Positions 56,324 to 64,000 of a DNA stretch of 64,000 nt are shown one piece after another (positions within the stretch are counted from its first letter, which is position 1; each line of letters begins with the position of its first letter). The position numbers were made by a program, and so were the translations under genes. This stretch comes from Brachycybe producta (taxonomy: Eukaryota > Arthropoda > Diplopoda > Playtdesmida > Andrognathidae). The DNA lies in NCBI GenBank assembly GCA_036925085.1, contig JAUPFP010000002.1:7723890-7787889 (forward strand). Reading direction: 5' to 3'. The notes beneath the pieces were generated by a model that ran no database searches, had not been told where the DNA came from, and worked only from the letters and a program-made list of their open reading frames with translations.

Positions 56324-56402
56324 GATGCAAGCGATGGGCAAACATTATTATCTTTGGACACAACAGACGGCCCGACGGAATGCATTGTTTTCAGGCTTTC
56401 GA
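56324..56402 (+). CDS. HECW: HECW-type E3 ubiquitin ligase, linker to the C2 domain
   Basis: Residues 205-230: DASDGQTLLSLDTTDGPTEC then IVFRLS, ending with one base of a split codon. The FRLS end continues as N-L-H-A in the next exon, matching the FTLSDLRAVGLKKG start of the C2 domain in human paralogues. Canonical junctions: TTTTCTTAG|GAT and TCGA|GTAAGT. Confidence 0.88.
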
Positions 56403-56682
56403 GTAAGTTCTTATTATCATCTTTGGTAACATTAGAAATTTTCCGATATTTGTCATTCTTATTTGTGTTCGGTATTGTTGTGTATTGAAACCTTTCATTG
56501 TTTCACTGCAAATTCTATAGAGTTATTCACTGGAAGCACATTGGTGTAACTTCATTTAAGTTTCTAGCTACTCGTTTGAGTGTAAGATTCTTCGGAGTTG
56601 ATATATTGGCAACTTTTTGATTGGTTCATTGACAAGTTTTGAATTGATTTTAGGCTATGGGAACAGATATGCCATAATCATG

Positions 56683-56796
56683 AGGTGAACAATAGTTTGG
56701 TTGCGTGCATCACTACCAAGTTTTTGTATGACAGCACAGCACATACACATAGAAACCAATGGTAGTGATTGCTCGCAACCAAACTATTGCTCACCT
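56683..56796. repeat. Short inverted-repeat element
   Basis: AGGTGAACAATAGTTTGGTT with GCGTGCATCACTACC (35 nt) pairs with GGTAGTGATTGCTCGCAACC and AAACTATTGCTCACCT around a 43-nt spacer, with about four mismatches. No target duplication identified. Confidence 0.7.
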
Positions 56797-57443
56797 GAAG
56801 ATTGCCTTTCTGCTTGTTCTCACAGCCTTAATAATTGATTTAATAACAAATCTTTGATTCATTGTTAACTTTTAACGTTTGTATATTTTTTCAATTTGAT
56901 CACTTCCAACTTTTGAGTGATTTGGTGGTAGCAGTTTTTATTGAATCTCTGTTAATGTTCGAGCAGTTTAATAGCAATTCTTTTAAGTCAATGCTAACTT
57001 TTGATTTATTTGTTTGCAATGTTTTTCAATTTGATCACAACTTTTGACACAACATTTGTTGGCAACTGTTTTATTGAATCACTACTAACTTTGAGCAATT
57101 TAATAGTAATTCTTTGAGTCACGTAACTTTTGAGATTTTTTTTGGCAACTTTTTTTAAGTCACTGTCGAATTTGGTGTAATTTAATAGCTACACATTCAG
57201 TCAGTGCTAACTTTTGATCTATTTTTGTGAACATTTTAGTTTGATAGCTTGCAAAATTTGTAGTTATTTGTTGATAACTTATTCATGTTGTCGCAGATAA
57301 CTTTAGAGTGATTTATTAGCTAGTTTTTTTTTAAGCCAAAAGATTGTTAGTATACTTCTGAATGCGGCATTAAAGTTACTTTGACATGATTCATAACAAA
57401 CCATGCGAATAATTTGTGAAGCAACTTCTAAACAAATTGGAAT

Positions 57444-57664
57444 AGAATAGAACGTCGATTATCGGAACTAATGTCGGACATGACTAGTTCTAATAATCGA
57501 AAGTTCATATAATCGAACTTCCATTAAAAAAAAGTGAAGAAAAGTAAGAAAAAGTGATTAGAAAGACATTTTTTTATATTTACATAAGTAGTTTTTCCGT
57601 AAGAATAAGTGAAAAAAATTGGTTCCGATAACCGACGTTCTGATAATTAATCTGCGCTCTACTG
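57444..57664. mobile_element. pogo/Tigger-like non-autonomous element
   Basis: Left end TAGAACGTCGATTATCGGAA; right end read on the minus strand CAGTAGAGCGCAGATTAATT, then ATCAGAACGTCGGTTATCGG. CAGTAGA.C.TCG.TTATCC-type ends are characteristic of pogo/Tigger elements of the Tc1/mariner superfamily, and TA follows the right end. The left CAG is mutated. No transposase. Confidence 0.55.
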
Positions 57665-58561
57665 TATTTTATGGTAGAATGGTTTAGAAGAGTTAAGTGG
57701 AAGATGCCTACTTATTCTATTTTGATGATCTGATGATTTCTAAGAATTAACTTCTAACTTAGTTCTAAGTATAAACATTTGATGCTTTTTTGTGGATAAT
57801 TTTGGGGAAAAAAAATGAAAAGTGAAATGCAGAATTACCATATTAGAAGTATCAACAAAATGTTTATTAATGTATTTTATAAGTAATTTTTATTATTATT
57901 AAATACTAGAATAAGAAACATTTTGCTGCCACTTTAAAAAAAAAGCTAATATAAATTTTTAACTTTTTTTAAAAAAATAATTTGTGTTGAAACTAGAAGA
58001 ATAAACAAAAGCTCGTCTTATATTTTTTTTTAATAATTTGCTTTTTAAAAAATAGCATTCCTAAATGAGTTTGCTGCACCAATATTTAAAAAAAAAAAAT
58101 TAAAATTATTTGAATACAGCCAGCTACATTGAACATTTTTAGAAGTGGGGCTACTGCCAAATTCTTTTGAGTGATTCAAAAGAGTAAATCTTTTGAGTGG
58201 TTCACTCGCAAATCCATTATGCAAATTACTTTTTTTCTTCTTCTTCTAAGAGTTATTTACGATGCAACAACCTATTAGCGATTTTTGATTAAGTATGTAG
58301 CAAGTGACTCGAGAATCTTTTTCGCCAGCCATCCGCTAGAAGGGCAAAAAAAAAAAGTTTTTATTTCATCTCTTTCAATTTTGGTTGTTGCCATTTTCGT
58401 CATGATTTGTCGTAATACATTATTTTATCGATCCATTCTAACATAATAAGTTGTTTAAGCCTTTTTAGAACTCTATATTTTTCTATTTTTATTTCTTATC
58501 TACGTTGTTATTAATTCAGATTTTTCTCTTTTATTTCTTCTTGGGGGAAAAAAAAATAAAG

Positions 58562-58731
58562 ATTTACATGCTCGTAACTTGAAAAAGGGAATATTTTTCA
58601 ATCCTGATCCATATGCAAAGATGTGTATCCGTCCAGGCAAGCAGCAAGGAACTCTTCTGTTGCCGCATCATAACCAAGAAGCTCGAACCGTGGTTGCTGA
58701 CAACACTGTTTGTCCTAATTGGAATGGACAG
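58562..58731 (+). CDS. HECW: HECW-type E3 ubiquitin ligase, C2 domain, first part
   Basis: Residues 231-287: LHARNLKKGIFFNPDPYAKM, CIRPGKQQGTLLLPHHNQEA, RTVVADNTVCPNWNGQ. LKKG-FFNPDPY-K, PGK, HH-QE-R and NTV-P-W are all conserved in the C2 domain of HECW1/HECW2. C2 domains of NEDD4-family ligases bind membranes or partners and help position the enzyme. A second in-frame AG at 58519 would add 14 residues, but homology favours 58562 because FRLS-NLHARNLKKG then aligns without a gap. Donor GGACAG|GTGTAT. Confidence 0.92.
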
Positions 58732-58809
58732 GTGTATATTAGAACAAATTGTTTCTCTTATAGAGTTTGAAAGCACAGATTCATGTCTGGACGTTTCTGA
58801 TTTCTCTAG

Positions 58810-58946
58810 TTTACCTTTGTTGCCTATACGAACGATGTTCTCGAGTTTGAAGTGAAGGACAAGTTTTCCAAGAGCCGGCCGAGCATAAGTCGGTTTCTTG
58901 GTCGTCTTTCGTTACCACTTTGGATGCTTCTCGAAAAAGCTAAAAG
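58810..58946 (+). CDS. HECW: HECW-type E3 ubiquitin ligase, C2 domain, second part
   Basis: Residues 288-332: FTFVAYTNDVLEFEVKDKFS, KSRPSISRFLGRLSLPLWML, LEKAK. The D-VLE-EVKDKF-KSRP-I-RFLG-LS-P---LLE pattern is nearly the vertebrate sequence and is the most diagnostic stretch in the window. The preceding intron is only 78 bp and the following one 84 bp. Donor AAAAG|GTAGAA, phase 2. Confidence 0.95.
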
Positions 58947-59030
58947 GTAGAAAGCAACTCGGTTGTAAGCTTAAGTTTTGTTTTCTTTTCTGATTGAACG
59001 GATTTTTTCTTTTCTGTTTTGTTTTTTCAG

Positions 59031-59128
59031 TCAACAAACTGAGTGTCACTTCAGTTTAACGAGCAAACATCCGTCAGATCATGTGACTGGTCAGTTGGTT
59101 TTCACGGTATTCATTGAGAAACGACCAG
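59031..59128 (+). CDS. HECW: HECW-type E3 ubiquitin ligase, end of C2 domain
   Basis: Residues 333-365: SQQTECHFSLTSKHPSDHVT, GQLVFTVFIEKRP. The DHV-GQL-F stretch matches the last C2 strand in human paralogues (LP.DHVSG.LQF). Acceptor TTTTTTCAG|TC, donor CCAG|GTGATT. Confidence 0.93.
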
Positions 59129-59829
59129 GTGATTTAAGTCCCAGCTTGTTTTTTATTAGTAACTATTACGAAATATGCAAATGTGTACAAACGTGCCAAA
59201 TTTCCATAAATGAAAATGGGTTTAACTCTATAATGGTGTCTTAGAAGGGTCTTAAAAAGAACAAAGATGTTATGCAATTTTAAAATTCAGAACAACTTGA
59301 AAAAAAAATGTTTGCTTTCTTTCTCTCAACTACCCTGAAAGGCCGCAGGAAGACTCAAATCCAAAAATTCCAAAAAAAAAAAAAAAATGGAAATGGAAAT
59401 TTAACAAGAACTTAAGAAAATGTTATTTTAAAAAATATCGAACTGTGGTTAGTCTGCATTTTAGGAGCAATACTTAGGCGCAGGATTTCAGCAGCAACAC
59501 TTACGAGAAATTGAAAGTGTTTTCAAAACTAGAACGGTAGCTTGAATCACCTAATTGTATTTTCATGTTGACATTTTCCAAAATAAACTTTTTATTGACA
59601 AAAACGCTTCAGTCTTGAAAGACATAATAACCGGATTTTGAAGGGCGTTTACACTTTAAAACCAGCTTAAGTAGTGATTCATTTACTATTCTAATTTTTA
59701 AAACATTTTCCATTTTGTTCGGATTTTTTTTTTCTAAAACGCAAAATCATCAAAGTTATTCATTTTTTTTAATTATAAATATAATTAACTACGAAAATTA
59801 AAACTTAAATATTGTTTTGTTTATTTTAG
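59129..59829. other. HECW intron, 701 bp
   Basis: Includes a family-D copy at about 59451-59720 (CATTTTAGGAGCAATACTT, CAAAACTAGAACGGTAGCTT, TTACACTTTAAAACCAGCTT, TACTATTCTAATTTTTAAAA). No other feature. Confidence 0.7.
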
Positions 59830-61533
59830 GGGAACCTTGGCCGTTATGTTTGCCTGCAAATGTTGTTACTTTGCGTGAAAGTATGAACTCGACACCCGGA
59901 ACTCCAGACATCGCTTCGTTAAGGCATAGTTTGGCCGATCGTACATCTTCGTTACCAAATGGCAATGCAGTCGGCGCTGGCGTCGACGGATCGATAGATT
60001 CGGATTCGAGCATAGCCAATGGGAACAACAATGATAGCTCAACTCCTGTGATGCGACATCGACAGCTACAGCAATCGGACTTCGAACCAGCTCGCAAACC
60101 GAAACTTGCAGATCGAGCGAATCCAACACACGGCACTTGGCACGGAAGAACGACAGCAAGATCAAAAGCACAGTCGGATTTCGCTTCTGGTGCTTGTGCA
60201 ATGACGACTTCGATGCACGAAGGTGATATCGAACCTCCTCCTCCTCCGCTGCCTCCAAAGTTAAAGAAAAACCAACCATCACATAAGCCTTTACATCGTA
60301 CCAAGGCTTTGCCGTACGGAGTTGCGAGCACTTCGTTTTCGGAAAACACTCAACAACAAGTTCATTATCGTGCTCCGGAAGACAGCTTTAACTTTGAGAT
60401 TGTCGATACGGATGAGTTGGAGTGTTCCGGAGAATCGACTGTTGAACTTCAAGGTTTAAGCGATAATTCGAGTGTTGTCGAAGTGGAAGTGGCACGTTCT
60501 AGTCCATGGTTATTTATCGACGCCAATGCTAACATCAGTTTAGTGCCAGATTTAGCTGCAATTCCATCGGAAGCGGAGCAGGTTATGGCCGAGAATGAAG
60601 CAGCCGAAAGAATGAATGCTTTTGCGAGTGGTGGTGATCGTGGAGCTGTTTCGTTGCTAGTATCTGAAAGTAGACGGGTTGATGGTCATTATTCGAATGT
60701 AGCTCCTTTGGCTACTCCGGAACAAGATTCGCTTCAAGACGGAATACTTTCTGTCGAGAATTTATCCGAAAGTACTGAGCCACGTGTCGAAGAAAACGCT
60801 GAAGCTGAAGCAGGTGATGAGGACAACGTTTGTCCGGCTATTGAAGTGACTGAAGTTGTAGGCGAGGTTGAAGTGCGGGAAGATGTTGTCATTGCGGAAA
60901 ATGTCAGTAGTGGAACGTCGATAATAAGTCCTAATGAAACAGGAATCGATACAGAAGAAACTAGAACAGATAACGAAGATGCAGCTGTATCTGTTTCTAA
61001 CATGACGAACACAGAAGGTGATTCGGAGACACCAACTCCGATGTTAACGCCACAAAGTCCTGAAGCCGACGTTGCAATGACATCGAGCGTTGAACACAGT
61101 GTTGCATCTGTGTTCAGTGACTCATCCGATGATCAGAATGAAGTGAGAAGTCCCATTTTGGTCGAGGCTATTGATACAAGTACATCTGAATCTGAAAGCA
61201 GTTCGTCGCCTCACGATGCGGCAGCCGGTTGTTCATCGTCATCAACATCCGTTTTGCCTCAGTGTCCTCCAACGCCTACGCATCATCCGTGTCCCAATAG
61301 AGCGCAGGGAAGACCTTTGACACCAACTCCAGGTCCATCTTCTGCATCGGACACTCCTCCCGTTTGGCAGCCTCGTCCTCCACCGCCTGTGCCTCCGCCT
61401 CTGCCTGCACGTCACTTACAACCGCCTGCATTACCGCAACATCAGACGGCAACTCGACTTCCTTCTATTCCGGAAAGGACGGTCAAGTTTCAGCAGGTTG
61501 AACTATCGCCCGGAGAGGAACCACTTCCACCTT
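59830..61533 (+). CDS. HECW: HECW-type E3 ubiquitin ligase, long acidic and proline-rich disordered region
   Basis: Residues 366-933 in a single 1,704-bp exon. The region is Ser/Thr/Glu/Asp-rich and low in hydrophobics, so it is presumably disordered, as in vertebrate HECW proteins, where it is also the longest and least conserved part. Features: proline stretch EPPPPPLPPKLKKNQ near residue 510; FEIVDTDELE near 560, which resembles LEIDTEEL of human HECW2; acidic runs such as EENAEAEAGDED; a second proline-rich part (RPPPPVPPPLPARHLQPPAL) just before the WW domain, suited to SH3, EVH1 or profilin-type partners. The last residues are EEPLPP, directly leading into WW1. Antisense frames of 183 and 138 codons are shadows. 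Confidence 0.93.
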
Positions 61534-61734
61534 GTAAGGGATTTGCATGTTTTTGACTCTCTATGTACAGGGGAAACCATTTAACACGAAATAGAATGGC
61601 GCGGAATATGTTTTGTGTTAAATGAAACACCTTTTATGCTATTCTAAGGGATCGACCTGAAAACACATTTAATGTTATTCATGTTTGTGTTAAATGATTT
61701 TCACTGTAGATGCTGAAAACGAGGTTCTTGGTTT

Positions 61735-62010
61735 TTAAAAGCAGATTTAATTCAGACTAGAAGAGTAAAAGAACTTCATGTGTTACTTTCAAGACGATAT
61801 CTTTCAAAATAAAATTTTTGTGGCAGTTTTCAAATGATGAAAAATTACATTGGCCAACTTAAACCTGAAATACAAAATTCAGTTTTTTAAAACTTGCATA
61901 AAAGTTTATTTTCAACTATCTTCTAATGAAGAAAAAATAAAAACACATAAAGGAATTTTTCTTTTTTTTGCTTTTATACTTTCAAGTTACCCTTGTTTTT
62001 TTATTTCTCA
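61735..62010 (+). mobile_element. Family D element
   Basis: AATTCAGACTAGAAGAGTAA, CAAGACGATATCTTTCAAAA on the left. The right half has AAAGTTTATTTTCAACTATC and eroded ends. Confidence 0.6.
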
Positions 62011-62104
62011 GAAATGTGCCTCCAAATATGTCATTTTAGAATTGAGCTTGTGAATTGTGAATTTTATACAATTTGCTGAAATTATTTCATTTTCAATTAT
62101 TTCC

Positions 62105-62480
62105 TTTTTTTAAAAACTAGAACAGTATAAACGGAGTTCGTTTACACTTCTAGTTTTTAATTGCAATGATAAGTTGTTTCGAAACATTTTTATTGTTCTT
62201 CAGGTCTAAGAAAAATGGTATTCTGGTTATTCTATGTTTCAGAAGTGTTAGAAACTAGAATGGTAGCTGAATCACCTTATAGACATAAATAAAAAAAAAT
62301 TTCGTTTGCTTAAATTTGGATCAATTTCAAAAGCTTTATTTAAAAGATATTATCTTGAAATTAATTGAGCCTTCTAGTTTCTAAAACACTTTCAAGTTTC
62401 TCCTAAATTTTGTTTCTGAACGACAGAATAGCTAGAGTTTGAGGAACGTTTTTATACTTTAAAACCCACTTAACAAATAT
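62105..62480 (+). mobile_element. Family D element next to the WW-exon acceptor
   Basis: TTCTGGTTATTCTATGTTTC, TTAGAAACTAGAATGGTAGC, TTTCGTTTGCTTAAATTTGG, GCCTTCTAGTTTCTAAAACA, GACAGAATAGCTAGAGTTTG and TATACTTTAAAACCCACTT in family order. The left boundary may be near 62215. Confidence 0.75.
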
Positions 62481-62511
62481 ATTTAAAAGAAATATGAAAT
62501 GTGATTGGCAG

Positions 62512-62849
62512 ATTGGGAGGCTCGAATCGATAGCCACGGTCGAGTTTTTTACATTGACCACCTGAATCGAACGACAACGTGGCAAAGACCCTCTGCCTCT
62601 CAACTTCGCCGTAACACGAATAACGAGTTACAACGTCTTCAGCTCGATCGCCGTTATCAGAGTATTCGACGAACGATTTCATCGAGGCCTTCGTTGGAAG
62701 CCGAGGATCAACCACCTCCTCCTCTGTTGGGTGCTGAAGGTGGACAACCTTTAGGAAGCCGCGAACATCATCGAGAGGTTCTACTACGAACACCTGCAGT
62801 ACGATTCGTTACTCGACCCGATTTCTTTAGTGTCTTGCACATGAACGGA
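62512..62849 (+). CDS. HECW: HECW-type E3 ubiquitin ligase, first WW domain and linker
   Basis: Residues 934-1046. WEARIDSHGRVFYIDHLNRT then TTWQRPS is the first WW domain (Trp 935 and Trp 957, Pro 960), matching NWEARIDSHGR(V/I)FYVDHVNRTTTWQRP of vertebrates almost residue for residue. LDRRYQSIRRTISSRPSLEA corresponds to LNRRYQSIRRTM.... Then LLRTPAVRFVTRPDFFSVLH matches LLQSP.VKF...PEFFTVLH, the conserved helical box. WW domains bind proline-rich motifs of substrates such as PPxY. Acceptor GATTGGCAG|AT, donor AACGGA|GTACGT. A short PPPPLL stretch lies in the linker. Confidence 0.95.
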
Positions 62850-62932
62850 GTACGTTTCGACATTTGTTTTATTTGGAACTCGTTCGATCGTAGCATTTTC
62901 CTTTTAATTGTTGTCTTTTTCAATCGTTTTAG

Positions 62933-63015
62933 GAAGCCGTTACGATGTACAATCGTAATTCTTCACTCAAACACATGGTCACAAAGATCCGTCGCGATGC
63001 TCACGCTTTTGAAAG
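62933..63015 (+). CDS. HECW: HECW-type E3 ubiquitin ligase, helical box
   Basis: Residues 1047-1074: EAVTMYNRNSSLKHMVTKIR then RDAHAFE plus two bases of a split Arg codon. It corresponds to YR.FT..TCLKHM..KVRRD...FER in human paralogues. The preceding intron is 83 bp. Acceptor CGTTTTAG|GAA, donor GAAAG|GTACTA, phase 2. Confidence 0.93.
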
Positions 63016-63144
63016 GTACTATTTTAAAACATTAGATTTTTTTTTAAAAAAAATAGTTAATTATAAAGTTTAATTGTATATTTTAAAAAATGTAAAATAC
63101 AACATTTTAAATATAAAATAACCTGATTAAGATTTTTTATGAAC

Positions 63145-63370
63145 AGTTTCAAGAACAGAAACTAGAATGTTTAGCTGAATTACTTAATAGTATTTTAATG
63201 ATGATATCTTTCAAAATAAACTTTTTATGGACAAAAAAATATATCATCTGCTTAAAGTTGGGTTGTTTTTAAACTCACATAAAAAGCTTACTTTAAAAAC
63301 TTGAAAATATTATTCTACTCTTCTAGTTTCTAAAACACTTCCTAGTTTTTTTTAATTTTGTTTCTTTTGT
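63145..63370 (+). mobile_element. Family D element
   Basis: AACAGAAACTAGAATGTTTA, GATGATATCTTTCAAAATAA, TCATCTGCTTAAAGTTGGGT and CTACTCTTCTAGTTTCTAAA. Confidence 0.7.
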
Positions 63371-63524
63371 CGATTTTTGATGCAATTTGAAGTGAAAAAT
63401 GAAAATGGAAGTTTTATAAAATCGCTGTAAAAGTTTTATTTTCAAGAATTAAATTGAAAGAGTTTTAAAAACTAGACTAGTAAATGAATCCGACTAAGGT
63501 GTTTTTTTTTTAAGTGTATACCAA

Positions 63525-63840
63525 TCTAATTCGGATTATTTTGACTTTCAGGAGCAAAATTAAGAGAAACTTAGCTGTGTTTTAGAAACTAGAAGGGTAG
63601 CTAAATTTCATGCAGACAGCTTTTAAAATAACCTTTTTTTTTGTTGTTAATTTCAAAATGACACAACTTAAAGCAGATGATACTTTTAATTTTCTTGTTA
63701 TAAAAAAAGTTTATTTTGAAATGTATCAACATGAAAATATCACTAGGCGACTCAGCTACCGTTCAAGTTCTTAAAATGCTTTCAATTTCTAGTTGTTGCC
63801 TCTGAAACACAGAATAACCAGAGTTATATTCTATTGTTTC
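63525..63840 (+). mobile_element. Family D element
   Basis: TTTTGACTTTCAGGAGCAAA, TTTTAGAAACTAGAAGGGTA, AAAAAGTTTATTTTGAAATG, ATCAACATGAAAATATCACT and CACAGAATAACCAGAGTTA. Good copy, about 100 bp before the next exon. Confidence 0.75.
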
Positions 63841-63941
63841 AACTTCGTTTGCGTAATAACCTGAAATCGTCGTTTTTTAACGCTGTTCGGAGGTTTTTTT
63901 TTTTCTTTTTCGAAATATTGAATTGATTTTGTATTTTTTAG

Positions 63942-64000
63942 GTATCAACACAACCGAGATTTAGTAACGTTACTTAATAAGTTTGCTGATCCCGCAAGAG
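63942..64000 (+). CDS. HECW: HECW-type E3 ubiquitin ligase, exon cut by the window edge
   Basis: Residues 1074-1093: YQHNRDLVTLLNKFADPAR, matching FERYQHNRDLV.F.NMFA of vertebrate HECW proteins. Acceptor TTTTTTAG|GT. In relatives this is followed by the second WW domain (LPRGWE...) and, some 300 residues later, the HECT domain with the catalytic Cys. These are outside the window, so catalytic competence cannot be judged here. Confidence 0.9.

Larger units (their letters stand above)
56403..58561. other. HECW intron, 2.2 kb
   Basis: Contains a hairpin element (56683-56796), repeated AACTTTTGA / TTTGATCACTT motifs between 56860 and 57260, and a pogo/Tigger-like element (57444-57664). The 3' splice site at 58561 is unusual: the pyrimidine tract (58521-58542) is separated from the AG by GGGGG and an A-rich run. 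Confidence 0.65.
61534..62511. other. HECW intron, 978 bp
   Basis: Two family-D copies at about 61735-62010 and 62105-62480 account for most of it. A copy ends directly before the acceptor: the family-D right terminus TATACTTTAAAACCCACTT lies at 62454-62472, about 40 bp from the AG at 62511. Confidence 0.7.
63016..63941. other. HECW intron, 926 bp, with two family D copies
   Basis: Family-D copies at about 63145-63370 and 63525-63840 fill most of the intron. A fragment at about 63470-63500 (TTTTAAAAACTAGACTAGTA) may be a third. Confidence 0.7.

Noticed and set aside
59798..60349. Antisense frames of 183 and 138 codons opposite the long HECW exon
   Set aside because: Shadows of the coding strand. 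The + strand frame has consistent splice phases and homology on both sides.
60734..61012. Antisense Ser/Thr/Val-rich frame of 92 codons
   Set aside because: Shadow of the acidic Glu/Asp/Val-rich region of HECW exon 59830-61533.
1..64000. tRNA, rRNA, CRISPR or bacterial operon signals
   Set aside because: No B-box like GGTTCGAATCC in a cloverleaf context was seen. The GAATCC motifs at 35566-36225 are part of the minisatellite. No direct repeats with unique spacers of CRISPR type are present.

Overview
This window is genomic DNA from an animal, most likely an invertebrate. It is AT-rich, intron-rich and full of simple repeats and small non-autonomous DNA transposons. I see no bacterial-style genes, no tRNA or rRNA gene and no CRISPR array. 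I cannot name the species.

The one gene I can support is the 5' two thirds of an orthologue of HECW1/HECW2 (NEDL1/NEDL2), a HECT-type E3 ubiquitin ligase of the NEDD4 family. It runs left to right on the + strand. At least 12 coding exons can be placed by conserved protein sequence plus GT/AG junctions whose phases all agree: 1161-1263 or the alternative 5043-5112, then 5279-5554, 53441-53548, 55578-55702, 56324-56402, 58562-58731, 58810-58946, 59031-59128, 59830-61533, 62512-62849, 62933-63015 and 63942-64000. Joined, they give about 1,093 codons: a variable N-terminus, the HECW N-terminal domain, a C2 domain, a long acidic and proline-rich disordered region in one 1.7-kb exon, the first WW domain and the following helical region. 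The second WW domain and the catalytic HECT domain must lie to the right of the window.

Intron sizes are very uneven. Three introns are only 78-84 bp. Others are 0.6-4 kb, and one is about 47.9 kb (5555-53440). The long introns are largely mobile-element sequence. I can separate these families: (A) non-autonomous Helitrons, with 5' TC, a 3' hairpin, CTAG end and A/T flanks; (B) palindromic elements with ACAGGCA termini and 8-9 bp target duplications; (C) Harbinger-like elements with TACCTxGTACACAC termini and TTA/TAA duplications; (D) a very abundant self-complementary element, present at 15 or more sites and in most of the long HECW introns; (F) elements with GGATCACACATGC-type termini; hAT-like elements, one with a clear 8-bp duplication; a pogo/Tigger-like element; and several unnamed palindromes, including one with perfect 92-bp arms. 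A 33-bp minisatellite with 20 units (35566-36225) grew inside a dispersed element that has one unit elsewhere. Fragments of LINE-type retrotransposons are also present.

Layout: 1-1063 is 5' flank or intron; 1064-5554 holds the alternative 5' exons and a hAT element; 5555-53440 is the giant intron with the transposon record; 53441-64000 is the dense coding part. All family calls rest on reading the sequence by eye and on remembered family features. No database search was run.
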